Shown piece after piece: positions 1 through 10,709 of a stretch of 64,000 nt of DNA. Within the stretch, counting starts at the first letter, position 1. Each line of letters starts with the position of its first letter. The notes under the pieces were generated by a model, which was not told where the DNA came from, ran no database searches, and saw only the letters and a program-made list of their open reading frames with translations. The DNA is from an uncultured Sphingomonadaceae bacterium (GTDB lineage: Bacteria > Pseudomonadota > Alphaproteobacteria > Sphingomonadales > Sphingomonadaceae), in assembly GCA_947258815.1 (NCBI GenBank), contig CAMYJW010000014.1:110018-174017 (forward strand). The letters are read 5' to 3'. The position numbers and the translations under genes were made by a program.

Positions 1-849
1 GAAAACGATATCGATGCGCTTCTCACCGCGCGCGACTTCTTCGATTATCTGCCGCTTTCCAATCGCGAAGAAGTGCCCGAGCGGCCAAGTGCCGATCCGT
101 GGGACCGCGTTGAGGAAAGCCTCGACACGATCATCCCGCCCAATGCCAACCAGCCTTATGACATGCACGAAGTCATCGCCAAGACGGTGGACGAAGGCGA
201 ATTTTTCGAACTGCAGCCGACATATGCCGCCAACATCATCATCGGATTTGGCCGGATCGAAGGCCGCACGGTGGGCATTGTTGCCAATCAGCCGATGGTG
301 CTGGCGGGTGTTCTTGATATCGATTCATCGCGCAAGGCCGCGCGGTTTGTGCGCTTCTGCGATGCGTTCAACATCCCGATTGTCACGCTTGTCGATGTGC
401 CCGGCTTCCTGCCCGGCACCGATCAGGAGCACAAAGGCATCATCAAGCACGGCGCCAAGCTGTTGTTTGCCTATGCCGAGGCGACTGTTCCCAAAATCAC
501 GGTTATCACCCGCAAGGCTTATGGCGGCGCATATGACGTGATGGCGCCCAAGCATCTGCGCGGCGATCTCAACTATGCATGGCCCACTGCGGAAATTGCA
601 GTGATGGGTGCAAAAGGCGCGGTTGAAATCATTTTCCGCAAGGATATGGACAATCCCGAAGCGATCGCCGCGCGCACGCAGGAATATGAAGATGCGTTTG
701 CCAACCCGTTCGTCGCCGCCAGCCGCGGCTATATCGACGAGGTGATCTACCCGCATTCCACCCGCCGCCGGATCGCGCTGGGCCTGCGCAAGCTGCGCAA
801 CAAGCAGCTCGAAAACCCATGGAAGAAGCACGATAACATTCCGCTTTAA
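1..849 (+). CDS. pccB: Propionyl-CoA carboxylase beta chain (5' end outside window)
   Basis: This is the carboxyltransferase subunit of a biotin-dependent acyl-CoA carboxylase that moves CO2 from carboxybiotin to propionyl-CoA, giving methylmalonyl-CoA in the cytosol. The frame is open from base 1, so the N-terminal half is missing; 282 residues remain, and the family is about 510 residues long. Visible family sequence includes a [12 protein letters not shown] segment, a [10 protein letters not shown] segment and the C-terminal IDPHTTR-like stretch (IYPHSTRRR). The biotin-carrying partner pccA lies at 7505-9532, and epimerase and mutase lie between them, so propionyl-CoA rather than acetyl-CoA is the likely substrate. 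That substrate call is inferred from context. Confidence 0.95.
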   Translation, partial: ENDIDALLTARDFFDYLPLSNREEVPERPSADPWDRVEESLDTIIPPNANQPYDMHEVIAKTVDEGEFFELQPTYAANIIIGFGRIEGRTVGIVANQPMVLAGVLDIDSSRKAARFVRFCDAFNIPIVTLVDVPGFLPGTDQEHKGIIKHGAKLLFAYAEATVPKITVITRKAYGGAYDVMAPKHLRGDLNYAWPTAEIAVMGAKGAVEIIFRKDMDNPEAIAARTQEYEDAFANPFVAASRGYIDEVIYPHSTRRRIALGLRKLRNKQLENPWKKHDNIPL

Positions 850-867
850 GCGTTGAAGGATTTGAAG

Positions 868-2058
868 ATGAGTACCCTTGAAGAGATTTACATCGTCAGC
901 GGCGCGCGCACTGCGGTTGCCGATTTCGGCGGCTCGCTGAAAAGTTTCACACCCGCTCAGCTGGGCGCCATCGTTTATGCCGAAGCGATCAAGCGCGCGG
1001 GCGTAACGGTTGATGATGTTGAGCATGTCGTGCTTGGCCAGGTGATGGTCAACGGCCCGGAAGACGAAGGCACCAGCCGCGTTGCCGCGCTGCTGGCTGG
1101 CATTCCCGATTCCGTGCCTGCACTTTCGCTGAACCGCCTTTGCGGATCGGGCGCGCAGGCGATCGTTTCCGCCGCGCAGATGATGATGCTGGGCGAATGC
1201 TCGATCACGCTGGCAGGCGGCACCGAATCGATGAGCAACGTGCCCTATTACGACAAGCATTCGCGCTGGGGACAGCGCATGGGCAACGCCACGCTGGTTG
1301 ATGGCCTGTCGATGGGCCTGTCCGATCCCAAGGATGGCTATCACATGGGCATTACGGCTGAAAACGTGGCGGAACGCCACTGCATCAGCCGTGAAGACAT
1401 GGATTCGCTGGCCGTTACCAGCCACCAGCGCGCCACGCATGCGATTGCCGAAGGCCGCTTCAAGGAACAGATCGTTCCGGTTGAAGTCAAAACCCGCAAA
1501 GGCTCATTCGTGTTCGACACGGACGAGCATCCGCGCGCCGATACCTCGATGGAAACGCTTGGCGGAATGCGCGCCGCTTTCAAGAAAGACGGTTTGATCA
1601 CCGCGGGCAATGCATCGGGCATCAACGATGGCGCTGCTGCCGTGTTGCTGGCCACAGGCAGCGAAGTTGAAAAACGCGGGCTTAAGCCGATGGCGAAAAT
1701 TGTCGCCTGGGGTCACGCCGGGGTTGAGCCTGAATATATGGGCGAAGGCCCGATCAAGGCCGTGCCGATCGCGATGAAGCGTGCCGGCCTTTCGCTCGAT
1801 CAGATGGATGTGATTGAATCGAACGAAGCATTTGCCGCGCAGGCAGCCGCCGTTGCCAAATCACTGGGTTTCGATCCCGAAAAGGTAAACCCCAACGGCT
1901 CTGGCGTGTCGCTGGGCCACCCGGTTGGCGCGACAGGGTGCATTCTCACCATCAAATGCGCTTATGAACTGAAACGCATCGGCGGCAAATATGGCCTGAT
2001 CACGATGTGCATCGGCGGCGGACAGGGCATCGCGCTGATTATCGAGAACTGCCAATGA
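868..2058 (+). CDS. Acetyl-CoA C-acyltransferase (thiolase)
   Basis: A 396-residue thiolase that condenses or cleaves 3-ketoacyl-CoA with CoA. The nucleophilic Cys92 sits in NRLCGSGAQA. The C-terminal catalytic segments SGVSLGHPVGATG and CIGGGQG are present, so all active-site motifs are intact. The ATG at 868 is chosen over an in-frame TTG at 853 because GAAGGA lies a few bases upstream and the family starts near the EIYIVSGARTAV segment. It follows pccB by 18 bp, and its stop overlaps the epimerase start (ATGA). In this cluster it could release propionyl-CoA or acetyl-CoA from branched-chain or odd-chain substrates; that role is inferred. Confidence 0.93.
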   Translation: MSTLEEIYIVSGARTAVADFGGSLKSFTPAQLGAIVYAEAIKRAGVTVDDVEHVVLGQVMVNGPEDEGTSRVAALLAGIPDSVPALSLNRLCGSGAQAIVSAAQMMMLGECSITLAGGTESMSNVPYYDKHSRWGQRMGNATLVDGLSMGLSDPKDGYHMGITAENVAERHCISREDMDSLAVTSHQRATHAIAEGRFKEQIVPVEVKTRKGSFVFDTDEHPRADTSMETLGGMRAAFKKDGLITAGNASGINDGAAAVLLATGSEVEKRGLKPMAKIVAWGHAGVEPEYMGEGPIKAVPIAMKRAGLSLDQMDVIESNEAFAAQAAAVAKSLGFDPEKVNPNGSGVSLGHPVGATGCILTIKCAYELKRIGGKYGLITMCIGGGQGIALIIENCQ

Positions 2059-2492
2059 AGCTAGGCCGGATGAACCATATCGGCGTCGCCACGCCCGATC
2101 TTGATGCCTCGATCGCGTTTTATCGCGATGTGATGGGGGCGAGCGACATTACCGAGCCGTTCGTGCTCGATAGCCAGAAAGTGCGGGTCTGCTTCGTCAA
2201 TACGCCCGGCGAAAACGGCACAGCGGGCACACAGGTTGAGCTGTTGCAGCCAACCGAGGCAGACTCTGCCGTGGGCAAGTGGCTGGAGAAAAACCCACTC
2301 GGTGGCCAGCATCACATCTGTTATGAAGTGCCCGATATTCAGGAAGCAAAGGCGTGGTTCGAAAGCCAGGGCAAGCGTGTTCTGGGTGAGCCGCGCATCG
2401 GTGCGCATGGCACGCTGATCTTTTTCGTGCACCCCAAGGACATGGGCGGCCAGCTGACCGAAATAATGGAAACGCCCAAAGAGGCGCATTGA
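2055..2492 (+). CDS. mce: Methylmalonyl-CoA epimerase
   Basis: A 145-residue glyoxalase/VOC-fold protein that interconverts (S)- and (R)-methylmalonyl-CoA between the PccAB and mutase steps. The N-terminal MNHIGVATPDLD segment supplies the metal-binding His, and GQHHICYEVPDI and the late LIFFVHPKDMGG-QLTEIME segment carry further metal ligands. The length is typical for the family. The start overlaps the thiolase stop by four bases (ATGA), which argues for translational coupling. About 120 bp separate it from the mutase gene. Confidence 0.95.
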   Translation: MKLGRMNHIGVATPDLDASIAFYRDVMGASDITEPFVLDSQKVRVCFVNTPGENGTAGTQVELLQPTEADSAVGKWLEKNPLGGQHHICYEVPDIQEAKAWFESQGKRVLGEPRIGAHGTLIFFVHPKDMGGQLTEIMETPKEAH

Positions 2493-2611
2493 TAGCCTTC
2501 GGGCCGTCACCCGATAACTGTTTTCGGGGAATTATCATGCCTTTTGGCAGGGAGCGGCGCCGCTGGCGAGATGTATGCTGAAACCGATCAGCGTGACGAG
2601 ACAATGAGAGT

Positions 2612-4762
2612 ATGGCGATGACCGACAAACCGACGACTGACGACTGGAAAGCACTGGCCGAAAAGGAAGTGAAGGGCCGGGATCTCACCTGGAACACGCC
2701 TGAAGGCTTTGCCATCAAGCCGCTTTACACCGGCGATGATGCCGGCGATCCGGGACTTCCGGGCTTTGCGCCGTTCACGCGCGGGGTGAAGGCCTCGATG
2801 TATGCGGGCCGCCCATGGACGATCCGCCAGTATGCCGGTTTTTCGACTGCTGAGGAATCCAATGCGTTTTACCGCCGCAACCTGAAAGCGGGCCAGAAAG
2901 GCCTTTCGGTCGCGTTCGATCTGGCGACGCATCGCGGCTACGATTCAGATCATCCGCGCGTTGTCGGCGATGTCGGTAAGGCGGGCGTGGCGATCGATTC
3001 GGTTGAGGATATGAAGATCCTGTTCGATGGCATTCCGCTGGATGAAATGTCTGTTTCGATGACGATGAACGGCGCGGTTATCCCCGTGATGGCGTTTTAT
3101 ATCGTCGCCGGTGAAGAGCAGGGCGTTTCGCAGGAAAAGCTTTCCGGCACCATTCAGAACGATATTCTCAAAGAATTCATGGTGCGCAACACCTATATCT
3201 ATCCGCCCGAACCTTCGATGCGGATTATCTCTGATATTATCGGCTATACGTCCCGGAACATGCCGAAATTCAACAGCATCTCGATTTCGGGCTATCACAT
3301 GCACGAAGCCGGGGCGACCGCTGTTCAGGAGCTGGCGTTCACCATTGCCGATGGCAAGGAATATGTGAAACGCGCGATGGCGGCAGGCCTGGATATCGAT
3401 GCGTTCGCCGGTCGGCTGTCGTTCTTCTTCGGCATTGGCATGAACTTCTTCATGGAAATCGCCAAGCTGCGCGCGGCGCGCACGCTGTGGTGGCGCGTGA
3501 TGGATGGTCTGGGTGCGCAAAAAGAACGTTCCAAGATGCTGCGCACGCACTGTCAGACCAGCGGTGTCTCGTTGCAGGAGCAGGACCCATACAACAACGT
3601 CATCCGCACCACGGTTGAGGCGATGGCCGCAACGCTGGGCGGCACCCAGTCGCTTCACACCAATGCGCTGGATGAAGCGATTGCGCTGCCCACCGATTTC
3701 TCGGCCCGGATCGCGCGCAACACGCAGCTTGTCCTTCAGGAAGAAAGCGGCATCTGCAATGTCGTCGATCCACTGGGCGGCTCCTATTATATCGAAGCGC
3801 TGACCACGCAGCTTGTCGATGATGCCTGGGCGCTGATCGAGCAGGTCGATGGCCTTGGCGGCATGACCAAAGCGGTTGACAGCGGCATGCCCAAATCGCG
3901 CATCGAAGAGGCTGCTGCCGCCAAACAGGCACGGGTTGACCGGGGCGAGGACGTGATCGTCGGGGTCAACAAGTATCGCAAGGACGAAGAAGACCCGATC
4001 GAAACGCTCGAAGTGGATAACCACGCGGTGCGCGAAGCGCAGGTTGCGCGGATCCGGTCCACGCGTGAAAATCGCGATGAAGCCAAATGCCGCGCCGCGC
4101 TGGATGCGCTGGCTGCCGGTTCGAAAGGCGATGGCAACGTGCTGGAACTGGCTGTCGAAGCAGCCCGCCACCGCGCCACGCTGGGCGAAATTTCCGATGC
4201 GATGGAAACCGCGTTTGGCCGTTATGATACCAAGCCCAAGCCGGTCACCGGGATTTACGGCAAGGCTTATGCTGAAGATGCCCGTTATCGTCAGGTGATC
4301 GAAGGGGTGAAAGCCGTTGCCACGCGGCTTGGCCGTGCGCCGCGCCTGCTTGTCGCCAAGATGGGGCAGGACGGGCATGATCGGGGCGCGAATGTGATTG
4401 CCTCCGCGTTCACCGATATGGGCTTTGACGTCACCAGCGGCCCGTTGTTCCAGACACCGGAAGAAGCCTGCAAACTGGCACTGGAAAACGATGTTGATGC
4501 GGTTGGCGCGTCATCGCTTGCAGCCGGACACAAAACGCTGATCCCCGAGCTGATCGGCCATCTCAAGGATGCCGGGCGCGCGGATATCAAGGTGGTTGCA
4601 GGCGGCGTGATCCCGCCGCAGGATTATGACTATCTGAAAAAAGCCGGTGTGCAGGGCATTTACGGCCCCGGTTCCAACGTGGTCGAAAGCGCGGCTGACA
4701 TGTTGCGCCTGCTGGGCCATAACATGCCGCCCGCCGATGGAGAGCTTGAAGCGGCGGAATAA
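2612..4762 (+). CDS. scpA: Methylmalonyl-CoA mutase, single-chain, B12-dependent
   Basis: A 716-residue single-polypeptide mutase that isomerises (R)-methylmalonyl-CoA to succinyl-CoA with adenosylcobalamin. The N-terminal TIM-barrel substrate domain covers roughly residues 15-540, with family segments such as [18 protein letters not shown] and GRLSFFFG. The C-terminal cobalamin-binding domain has the DxHxxG signature in GQDGHDRG, with lower axial ligand His589, followed by the SxL and GG segments ([20 protein letters not shown]). Two ATGs (2612, 2618) compete for the start; the difference is two residues. It completes the propionate route to the TCA cycle. Confidence 0.97.
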   Translation: MAMTDKPTTDDWKALAEKEVKGRDLTWNTPEGFAIKPLYTGDDAGDPGLPGFAPFTRGVKASMYAGRPWTIRQYAGFSTAEESNAFYRRNLKAGQKGLSVAFDLATHRGYDSDHPRVVGDVGKAGVAIDSVEDMKILFDGIPLDEMSVSMTMNGAVIPVMAFYIVAGEEQGVSQEKLSGTIQNDILKEFMVRNTYIYPPEPSMRIISDIIGYTSRNMPKFNSISISGYHMHEAGATAVQELAFTIADGKEYVKRAMAAGLDIDAFAGRLSFFFGIGMNFFMEIAKLRAARTLWWRVMDGLGAQKERSKMLRTHCQTSGVSLQEQDPYNNVIRTTVEAMAATLGGTQSLHTNALDEAIALPTDFSARIARNTQLVLQEESGICNVVDPLGGSYYIEALTTQLVDDAWALIEQVDGLGGMTKAVDSGMPKSRIEEAAAAKQARVDRGEDVIVGVNKYRKDEEDPIETLEVDNHAVREAQVARIRSTRENRDEAKCRAALDALAAGSKGDGNVLELAVEAARHRATLGEISDAMETAFGRYDTKPKPVTGIYGKAYAEDARYRQVIEGVKAVATRLGRAPRLLVAKMGQDGHDRGANVIASAFTDMGFDVTSGPLFQTPEEACKLALENDVDAVGASSLAAGHKTLIPELIGHLKDAGRADIKVVAGGVIPPQDYDYLKKAGVQGIYGPGSNVVESAADMLRLLGHNMPPADGELEAAE

Positions 4763-4811
4763 GCGTTTGCCGCGCGGGAGTGGCCGGGCCTGAGGTCAAA
4801 GGGGAAATCGG

Positions 4812-6086
4812 ATGAGTCAGAAGCTGGAAACACGCACGGTCCATGCCGGAACCGCGCCTGATCCTGTCAGCAAGGCGCGGATCACGCCGATCAGCCAGAC
4901 AGCTTCGTTCGTGTTCGACGATATGGATCACGCTTCGCGGCTGTTTAACCTTGAGGAATTCGGCAACATCTATTCGCGCATCGGCAATCCCACCAATGCC
5001 GTGCTTGAAGCGAAAGTCGCCGATCTTGAAGGCGGCGTCATGGGGCTTGGCGTCGGCTCGGGCCACGCCGCGCAACTGGTGGTGTTTCACACGCTGATGG
5101 AGCCGGGCTGCGAAATCGTTGCCGCGAACAAGCTGTATGGCGGATCGCTCAATCAGCTGAGCGAAGCGTTTCGCAAGATGAGCTGGACAACCCGGTTCGT
5201 CGATGCCGATGATCCGGCCAATGTTGCCGCAGCCATTACTGACAAGACGCGCGCTGTGTTTATCGAAAGCCTTGCCAATCCGGGCGGCGTGGTTCTGGAT
5301 ATCGCCGCGATTGCCAAAGTCGCGCATGATGCGGGCCTGCCGCTTATCGTCGATAACACGATGGCAACGCCCGCGCTGTGTCGCCCGATCGAACATGGTG
5401 CGGACATTGTCGTTCATTCCACCACCAAGTTTCTTAATGGCCACGGCAATTCCATTGGCGGTGTGATCGTCGATTCAGGCAACACCGACTGGGTCAGGAC
5501 CGGCAAATACCCGACGCTGACCGAGCCCAATCCATCGTATCACGGCATGGTGTTTGCCGAAGCGCTGGGCGAACTGGGCTTTATCGTTGCCTGCCGCGCG
5601 CTGGGTCTGCGCGATCTTGGTCCGGCGCTTGCGCCGATGAATGCGTTTCTGACACTCACCGGAATGGAAACGCTGGCGCTGCGGATGGAGCGGCATTGCG
5701 ATAATGCACTGGCGCTTGCCAAATGGCTGAAATCCCATCCGAAAGTGTCATGGGTTTCCTATGCCGGGATGGCGGATGATCCCTATCACGGGCTTTGTCA
5801 GACGTATCTGGGCGGCAAAGGCGGCGGGGTTTTCACGTTTGGCCTCAAAGGCGGCTATGATGCGGGTGCAAAGCTTGTCTCATCGGTTGAGCTGTTCAGC
5901 TTTCTGGCCAATATCGGTGACACACGCTCGCTGATTATTCATCCCGCCTCGTCGACCCACCGCCAGCTTGACGATGAAGCGCGCGCGGCGGCTGGTGCGG
6001 GGCCGGATGTGGTCCGGGTGTCGGTTGGCATTGAACACATTGACGACATCATCGCCGATTTGGCGCAAGCGCTGGACAAGGTCTGA
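4812..6086 (+). CDS. O-acetyl/O-succinyl-homoserine sulfhydrylase family PLP enzyme
   Basis: A 424-residue Cys/Met-metabolism PLP enzyme. The Schiff-base lysine is Lys206 in HSTTKFLNG, and [13 protein letters not shown] and [17 protein letters not shown] are family hallmarks. The long form with the PSYHG segment resembles O-acetylhomoserine aminocarboxypropyltransferase (MetY-like), which makes homocysteine from activated homoserine and sulfide. Gamma-synthase or gamma-lyase activity cannot be excluded by eye. GGGGAAA precedes the ATG. It is 49 bp after the mutase gene and 2 bp before bioB. Homoserine-to-methionine metabolism can feed propionyl-CoA through 2-oxobutyrate, which may explain its place here; this is inference. 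Confidence 0.88.
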   Translation: MSQKLETRTVHAGTAPDPVSKARITPISQTASFVFDDMDHASRLFNLEEFGNIYSRIGNPTNAVLEAKVADLEGGVMGLGVGSGHAAQLVVFHTLMEPGCEIVAANKLYGGSLNQLSEAFRKMSWTTRFVDADDPANVAAAITDKTRAVFIESLANPGGVVLDIAAIAKVAHDAGLPLIVDNTMATPALCRPIEHGADIVVHSTTKFLNGHGNSIGGVIVDSGNTDWVRTGKYPTLTEPNPSYHGMVFAEALGELGFIVACRALGLRDLGPALAPMNAFLTLTGMETLALRMERHCDNALALAKWLKSHPKVSWVSYAGMADDPYHGLCQTYLGGKGGGVFTFGLKGGYDAGAKLVSSVELFSFLANIGDTRSLIIHPASSTHRQLDDEARAAAGAGPDVVRVSVGIEHIDDIIADLAQALDKV

Positions 6087-6088
6087 AA

Positions 6089-7111
6089 ATGACAGAAATT
6101 CGAACGGACATTCGTACCGACTGGACCCGCGAGGAAATCGCGGAACTGTTCGATCTGCCATTCCCTGAGCTGCTGTTTCGCGCGGCACAAGTGCACCGTA
6201 GCCATCACACGGCAGGTGAAGTGCAGCTGTGCACGTTGCTTTCGATCAAGACCGGCGGGTGCCCGGAAGACTGCGGTTATTGTTCACAATCGGTGCATGC
6301 CGACAGCGGCGTTGAAGCAACAAAGCTGATGGATGTGCGCCAGGTTTTGCAATCTGCGGCGCAGGCAAAAGATGCCGGATCGCAGCGGTTTTGCATGGGC
6401 GCGGCATGGCGCAACCCCAAGGATCGCGACATGCCCAAGATCGTTGAGATCGTGAACGGCGTGCGCGCGATGGGCATGGAAACCTGCATGACGCTGGGCA
6501 TGCTGACGCCCGAGCAGGCGACGATGCTGAGCGAAGCGGGCCTCGATTATTACAACCACAATATCGACAGCAGCCCGGAATATTATGAACGCGCGATTTC
6601 CACGCGCACCATGGATGAACGGCTGGAAACGCTGGATCACGTGCGCGATGCCGGAATCAATGTGTGCTCTGGCGGGATTGTCGGCATGGGCGAAACGCGT
6701 GAGGACCGGGTGGGCTTCATTCAGACACTGGCAACGCTTGAGCGTCATCCCGAGTCGGTTCCGGTCAATGCGCTGGTCCCTGTCAAAGGCACTGTGCTGG
6801 GCGATATGCTGGCCGATACGCCGATGGCCAAGATCGACGATATCGAATTTGTCCGCACCATCGCCGTCGCGCGGATCACGATGCCGATGAGCATGGTGCG
6901 CCTGTCCGCCGGACGCGAAAGCATGAGCGAGGCAACACAGGCACTGTGTTTCATGGCGGGCGCCAACTCGATCTTCACCGGCGACAAGCTGCTGACCGCC
7001 GATAACGCGGGCGATGATGCCGATGCCGCACTGTTTGCCAAACTGGGGCTGACCGCGCTCAAAGGCGAAGAGCCGATGCGCGCCTGCGCCGTGCAAGAGG
7101 CGGCTGAGTGA
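6089..7111 (+). CDS. bioB: Biotin synthase
   Basis: A 340-residue radical-SAM enzyme that inserts sulfur into dethiobiotin. The cluster-binding CxxxCxxC motif is at residues 58-65 in [13 protein letters not shown]. The second-cluster region and the [13 protein letters not shown] and [17 protein letters not shown] segments are typical, so the protein looks complete and functional. The start is two bases after the previous stop. No other bio genes are in the window. Its place between the mutase and pccA suggests that biotin supply is tied to demand from the biotin-dependent carboxylase; that link is inferred. Confidence 0.97.
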   Translation: MTEIRTDIRTDWTREEIAELFDLPFPELLFRAAQVHRSHHTAGEVQLCTLLSIKTGGCPEDCGYCSQSVHADSGVEATKLMDVRQVLQSAAQAKDAGSQRFCMGAAWRNPKDRDMPKIVEIVNGVRAMGMETCMTLGMLTPEQATMLSEAGLDYYNHNIDSSPEYYERAISTRTMDERLETLDHVRDAGINVCSGGIVGMGETREDRVGFIQTLATLERHPESVPVNALVPVKGTVLGDMLADTPMAKIDDIEFVRTIAVARITMPMSMVRLSAGRESMSEATQALCFMAGANSIFTGDKLLTADNAGDDADAALFAKLGLTALKGEEPMRACAVQEAAE

Positions 7112-7497
7112 TCGCGCTTGCCATCCTGCTTTCCGGGGCCGCGTCTGCGGATCCTGACTGGAACTGTGCGGATCCGGGGCCGCAGCAGGAAATGAATTAT
7201 TGCGCCGCGCAGGAATACCGCAAAGCGGACGTTGCGCTGAATGCCCAGTGGAAACGCACCGCTGCCCACATGAAACAGCGCGACGCTGGCCAGGATTCGG
7301 GCGATGAAAATCCGCCTGAACATTTTGCCTCGCTGCTGGCTGCGCAGCGCGCTTGGATCACATATCGCGATGCCCACTGCCAGACGGCCGGGCATCTGTT
7401 TTACGGTGGCACGATGGAGCCGCTGATCGTCAGCACCTGCAAGACCGGGCTGACACAAGAACGTACACATCAATTGAAACTTCTGATCGAACCATAG
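7108..7497 (+). CDS. Secreted LprI-like (DUF1311-type) protein
   Basis: A 129-residue protein starting with GTG inside the bioB stop (GTGA overlap). The first 15 or so residues ([15 protein letters not shown]) look like a short signal peptide, so export to the periplasm is predicted. The mature part has the LprI N-terminal pattern: paired cysteines in [18 protein letters not shown], a central [13 protein letters not shown] segment and a final Cys before the C-terminal helix. Members include lysozyme-inhibitor-like proteins, but the activity of this one is unknown. It is sandwiched between bioB and pccA and is probably only co-transcribed with them. Confidence 0.8.
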   Translation: MIALAILLSGAASADPDWNCADPGPQQEMNYCAAQEYRKADVALNAQWKRTAAHMKQRDAGQDSGDENPPEHFASLLAAQRAWITYRDAHCQTAGHLFYGGTMEPLIVSTCKTGLTQERTHQLKLLIEP

Positions 7498-7504
7498 GAC
7501 CTGC

Positions 7505-9532
7505 ATGTTCAAGAAAATCCTGATTGCAAACCGGGGCGAAATTGCCTGTCGCGTTATCAAGACGGCTCGCCGGATGGGCATTGCCACCGTTGCCGTCTAT
7601 TCCGATGCCGATGCGCGTGCGCCGTTCGTGCAGATGGCGGACGAGGCTGTGCACATCGGCCCGCCGCCTGCCGCTGAAAGCTATCTGATCGCGGAAAAGA
7701 TCATCGAGGCGGCCAAGCAGACCGGAGCCGAAGCGGTTCACCCCGGCTACGGTTTTCTGTCAGAGCGCACGTCCTTTGCCGAAGCGCTGGCCGACGCGGG
7801 AATCGCGTTTGTCGGCCCGCCGGTGAATGCAATCGCGGCGATGGGCGACAAGATCGAGTCCAAGAAGCTGGCCATGGAAGCCGGCGTCAATGTCGTTCCG
7901 GGTTTTGTCGGAGAGATTGAAGACACCGATCATGCGGTGAAGATTTCCAACGAAATCGGCTATCCGGTGATGATGAAGGCGTCTGCGGGCGGCGGCGGCA
8001 AGGGCATGCGCCTTGCCTATAGCGAAAAGGACGTGCGCGAAGGATTTGAAGCGACCAAGCGTGAAGGGCTGAACTCGTTTGGCGATGATCGCGTGTTCAT
8101 CGAGAAATTCATCGAAAATCCGCGCCACATCGAAATCCAGATTCTGGGCGATAAACACGGCAATATTGTCTATCTCAACGAGCGCGAATGCTCGATCCAG
8201 CGCCGCCACCAGAAAGTGGTTGAAGAAGCGCCATCGCCGTTCGTCACGCCAAAAATGCGTAAAGCGATGGGTGAACAATGCGTCGCGCTGTCAAAAGCGG
8301 TGAATTATCACAGCGCCGGAACGGTCGAACTGATCGTGTCAGGCGCGGATAAGACAGGCGAGAGTTTCTATTTCCTCGAAATGAACACCCGCCTGCAGGT
8401 GGAACATCCCGTCACAGAAGCGATTACGGGCGTCGATCTGGTCGAACAGATGATCCGTGTTGCTGCCGGTGAAAAACTTGAGATGACGCAGGACGATGTG
8501 AAGATTGACGGCTGGTCGATCGAAAACCGGGTCTATGCCGAAGATCCCTATCGCGGGTTTTTGCCTTCCACCGGGCGGCTTTCACGCTATTTGCCGCCTG
8601 TCGAAGGCTGGAGCGATAACGATCCCGACGATGTCTATACCGGGCGCGGTGTTGATGGCATCCGCGTTGACGATGGCGTCATGGATGGCGGCGAAGTCTC
8701 AATGTTCTATGATCCGATGATCGCCAAGCTGATCACCTGGGGCGAAACCCGCGACGAAGCGGCTGACAAGCAGATCGCCGCGCTCGACGCGTTCGAGATT
8801 GACGGGCTGGGCCACAACATCGATTTCGTCTCTGCCATCATGCAACACCCGCGTTTCCGCTCGGGCGAGCTGACGACAGGGTTCATCGCCGAGGAATATC
8901 CCGAAGGCTTTGAAGGCGCGCCGCCATCGGCGGACCTGATCCGCAAACTTTCTGCCGTGGCCGGTTTCGTGGCAACGGCGCGGGCAGACAGGGCGCGCCG
9001 CGTCGATGGCCAGCTTGCCGAAACGCTTGACCCGCCATTTGACTGGAGCGTTACGCTGAACGGTGTCTCTCACCGCGTTGCGCTGGGCGATGAAGTGGTG
9101 ATGGTCGATGGTGAACCGCTTGAACTGGCGATGGAATATGCACCCGGCGACCGGCTGATCGAAGCCGAAGTCGATGGCGAGACACTGCATGTCAAACTGG
9201 CACTGACGCGCACCGGGTTTGAAATGAATGCACGCGGCGCGATCCATGTGCTCGATGTGCTGCCAGCGCGCGTGGCGCATTTTGCCGATCATATGCTTGA
9301 AAAAATTCCGCCCGATCTTTCCAAATATCTCATTTGTCCGATGCCGGGTCTGCTCGTCTCTTTGAATGTGGAAGAAGGCGAGAAGGTCGAATCCGGTCAG
9401 CCGCTTGCCGTGGTTGAGGCGATGAAAATGGAAAATATCCTGCGCGCCGAAAAAGCCGGCGTGGTTGCCAAGATCAACGCTAAGGCAGGTGACAGTCTGG
9501 CGGTCGATGCGATCATTCTGGAAATGGAATAA
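7505..9532 (+). CDS. pccA: Propionyl-CoA carboxylase alpha chain (biotin carboxylase + biotin carrier)
   Basis: A 675-residue subunit that carboxylates its own biotin using ATP and bicarbonate and hands CO2 to PccB. The N-terminal biotin carboxylase domain (about 1-450) has the glycine-rich ATP loop KASAGGGGKGMR and EMNTRLQVEHPVTE. A middle BT-type domain links it to the C-terminal biotinyl domain, with the acceptor Lys641 in EAMKMEN. An AGGA box precedes the ATG. It is separated from pccB by seven intervening plus-strand genes but is evidently its partner. A strong hairpin lies 15 bp after the stop. Confidence 0.96.
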   Translation: MFKKILIANRGEIACRVIKTARRMGIATVAVYSDADARAPFVQMADEAVHIGPPPAAESYLIAEKIIEAAKQTGAEAVHPGYGFLSERTSFAEALADAGIAFVGPPVNAIAAMGDKIESKKLAMEAGVNVVPGFVGEIEDTDHAVKISNEIGYPVMMKASAGGGGKGMRLAYSEKDVREGFEATKREGLNSFGDDRVFIEKFIENPRHIEIQILGDKHGNIVYLNERECSIQRRHQKVVEEAPSPFVTPKMRKAMGEQCVALSKAVNYHSAGTVELIVSGADKTGESFYFLEMNTRLQVEHPVTEAITGVDLVEQMIRVAAGEKLEMTQDDVKIDGWSIENRVYAEDPYRGFLPSTGRLSRYLPPVEGWSDNDPDDVYTGRGVDGIRVDDGVMDGGEVSMFYDPMIAKLITWGETRDEAADKQIAALDAFEIDGLGHNIDFVSAIMQHPRFRSGELTTGFIAEEYPEGFEGAPPSADLIRKLSAVAGFVATARADRARRVDGQLAETLDPPFDWSVTLNGVSHRVALGDEVVMVDGEPLELAMEYAPGDRLIEAEVDGETLHVKLALTRTGFEMNARGAIHVLDVLPARVAHFADHMLEKIPPDLSKYLICPMPGLLVSLNVEEGEKVESGQPLAVVEAMKMENILRAEKAGVVAKINAKAGDSLAVDAIILEME

Positions 9533-9547
9533 CCGGAATAGTTTGCT

Positions 9548-9573
9548 GTCCCGCTGCCAGTTGGTGGCGGGAC
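9548..9573. terminator. Hairpin between convergent pccA and aroB
   Basis: GTCCCGCTGCCA and TGGTGGCGGGAC form a nearly complete inverted repeat (two G-T wobbles) in the short gap between two convergent genes. There is no clear T-tract on either side, so it may act as a Rho-assisted or weak bidirectional terminator. Confidence 0.4.
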
Positions 9574-9602
9574 GCTGTTCCTCCGGCATCCCAGAGGCTA
9601 TT

Positions 9603-10709
9603 TCAGCGGGCCAGTTCCTGATCGAGAAACGCGGCCACATCATCAAGTGAAACGTCGCGGTCCAGATAGGCTGCGCCGATGCCTTTCATCAGCACGAAGG
9701 GCAGGGTGCCTGCATCCATTTTCTTGTCGTGCAGCATGTGGCCGACAAGCGCCTTGCCGCTGCATGACAGGTTCAGTTCGGCAAGCCCGGAGCGCATTCC
9801 GACATCGGAAAAATGGGTGGCGATGTGATCGGCGCTGGCCATCGGCATCAGGCCTTTTCGGGCGGAATAACGCGCGGCCAGCACCATTCCGATCGCCACA
9901 GCTTCGCCATGGAGCAAGTCTGCGCTATATCCGGTCTCGGCTTCGAGCGCGTGGCCGAATGTGTGTCCCAGATTAAGCAAAGCGCGGGTTCCGGTGGTTT
10001 CACGTTCGTCTTCGGCGACGATCCGCGCCTTGGCCGCAACGCTTTGGCTTACTGCATATTCGCGTTTGCCTGCGTCTCCGGCGATCACGTTCTGGCCGTT
10101 CTCGTCGCACCACGCGAAGAATCCGGCATCGCCGATCAGCCCATATTTCACCACTTCGGCATACCCGGCCAGCAATTCGCGGCGGGGCAGCGTATCGAGC
10201 GCGGCCAGATCGGCAAGCACCAGCGAGGGCTGGTGAAACGCGCCGACAAGGTTCTTGCCCGCAGGCGTGTTGATCGCCGTTTTGCCGCCGACGCTGGAAT
10301 CGACTTGCGCCAGAAGCGTGGTGGGAAGCTGGATGAAATGACACCCGCGCTTGACGATTGCGGCTGCAAAACCGGTAAGATCCCCGATCACGCCGCCGCC
10401 CAGCGCCAGGATATGATCGCCGCGTTCAACTTCGCGGGCAAGCAGCCAGTCCACCGTTTTTGACAGCTCTTCCCAGCTTTTGGTCTGTTCGCCCGGAGGC
10501 AGGATGCGCCATTGCGGCTCATGCCCGTTGGTGCGCAAAACCGCTTCGATGGTTTCGCCCCATGCCGCGTGGACATTGCTGTCAGTGATGATCGGCACTT
10601 CGCGTTTGCGCAGCATGCCGCGACATTCACGCACCAGTTCGGCAAGCAGACCGGTGCCGACGCGCACTTCATAAGGGCGGCCTGCAACGTCAACAGGAAT
10701 TACAGCCAT
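9603..10709 (-). CDS. aroB: 3-Dehydroquinate synthase
   Basis: A 368-residue NAD- and zinc-dependent enzyme that cyclises DAHP to 3-dehydroquinate, step two of the shikimate pathway. Visible family sequence: GGGVIGDLTGFAAA (NAD-binding), QLPTTLLAQVDSSVGGKTAIN, and the zinc-binding region NLGHTFGHALEAETGY followed by LLHGEAVAIGM. The start ATG lies within the last codons of aroK (10-bp overlap), so the two shikimate genes are translated together from one minus-strand message. Confidence 0.97.
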   Translation of the reverse strand: MAVIPVDVAGRPYEVRVGTGLLAELVRECRGMLRKREVPIITDSNVHAAWGETIEAVLRTNGHEPQWRILPPGEQTKSWEELSKTVDWLLAREVERGDHILALGGGVIGDLTGFAAAIVKRGCHFIQLPTTLLAQVDSSVGGKTAINTPAGKNLVGAFHQPSLVLADLAALDTLPRRELLAGYAEVVKYGLIGDAGFFAWCDENGQNVIAGDAGKREYAVSQSVAAKARIVAEDERETTGTRALLNLGHTFGHALEAETGYSADLLHGEAVAIGMVLAARYSARKGLMPMASADHIATHFSDVGMRSGLAELNLSCSGKALVGHMLHDKKMDAGTLPFVLMKGIGAAYLDRDVSLDDVAAFLDQELAR

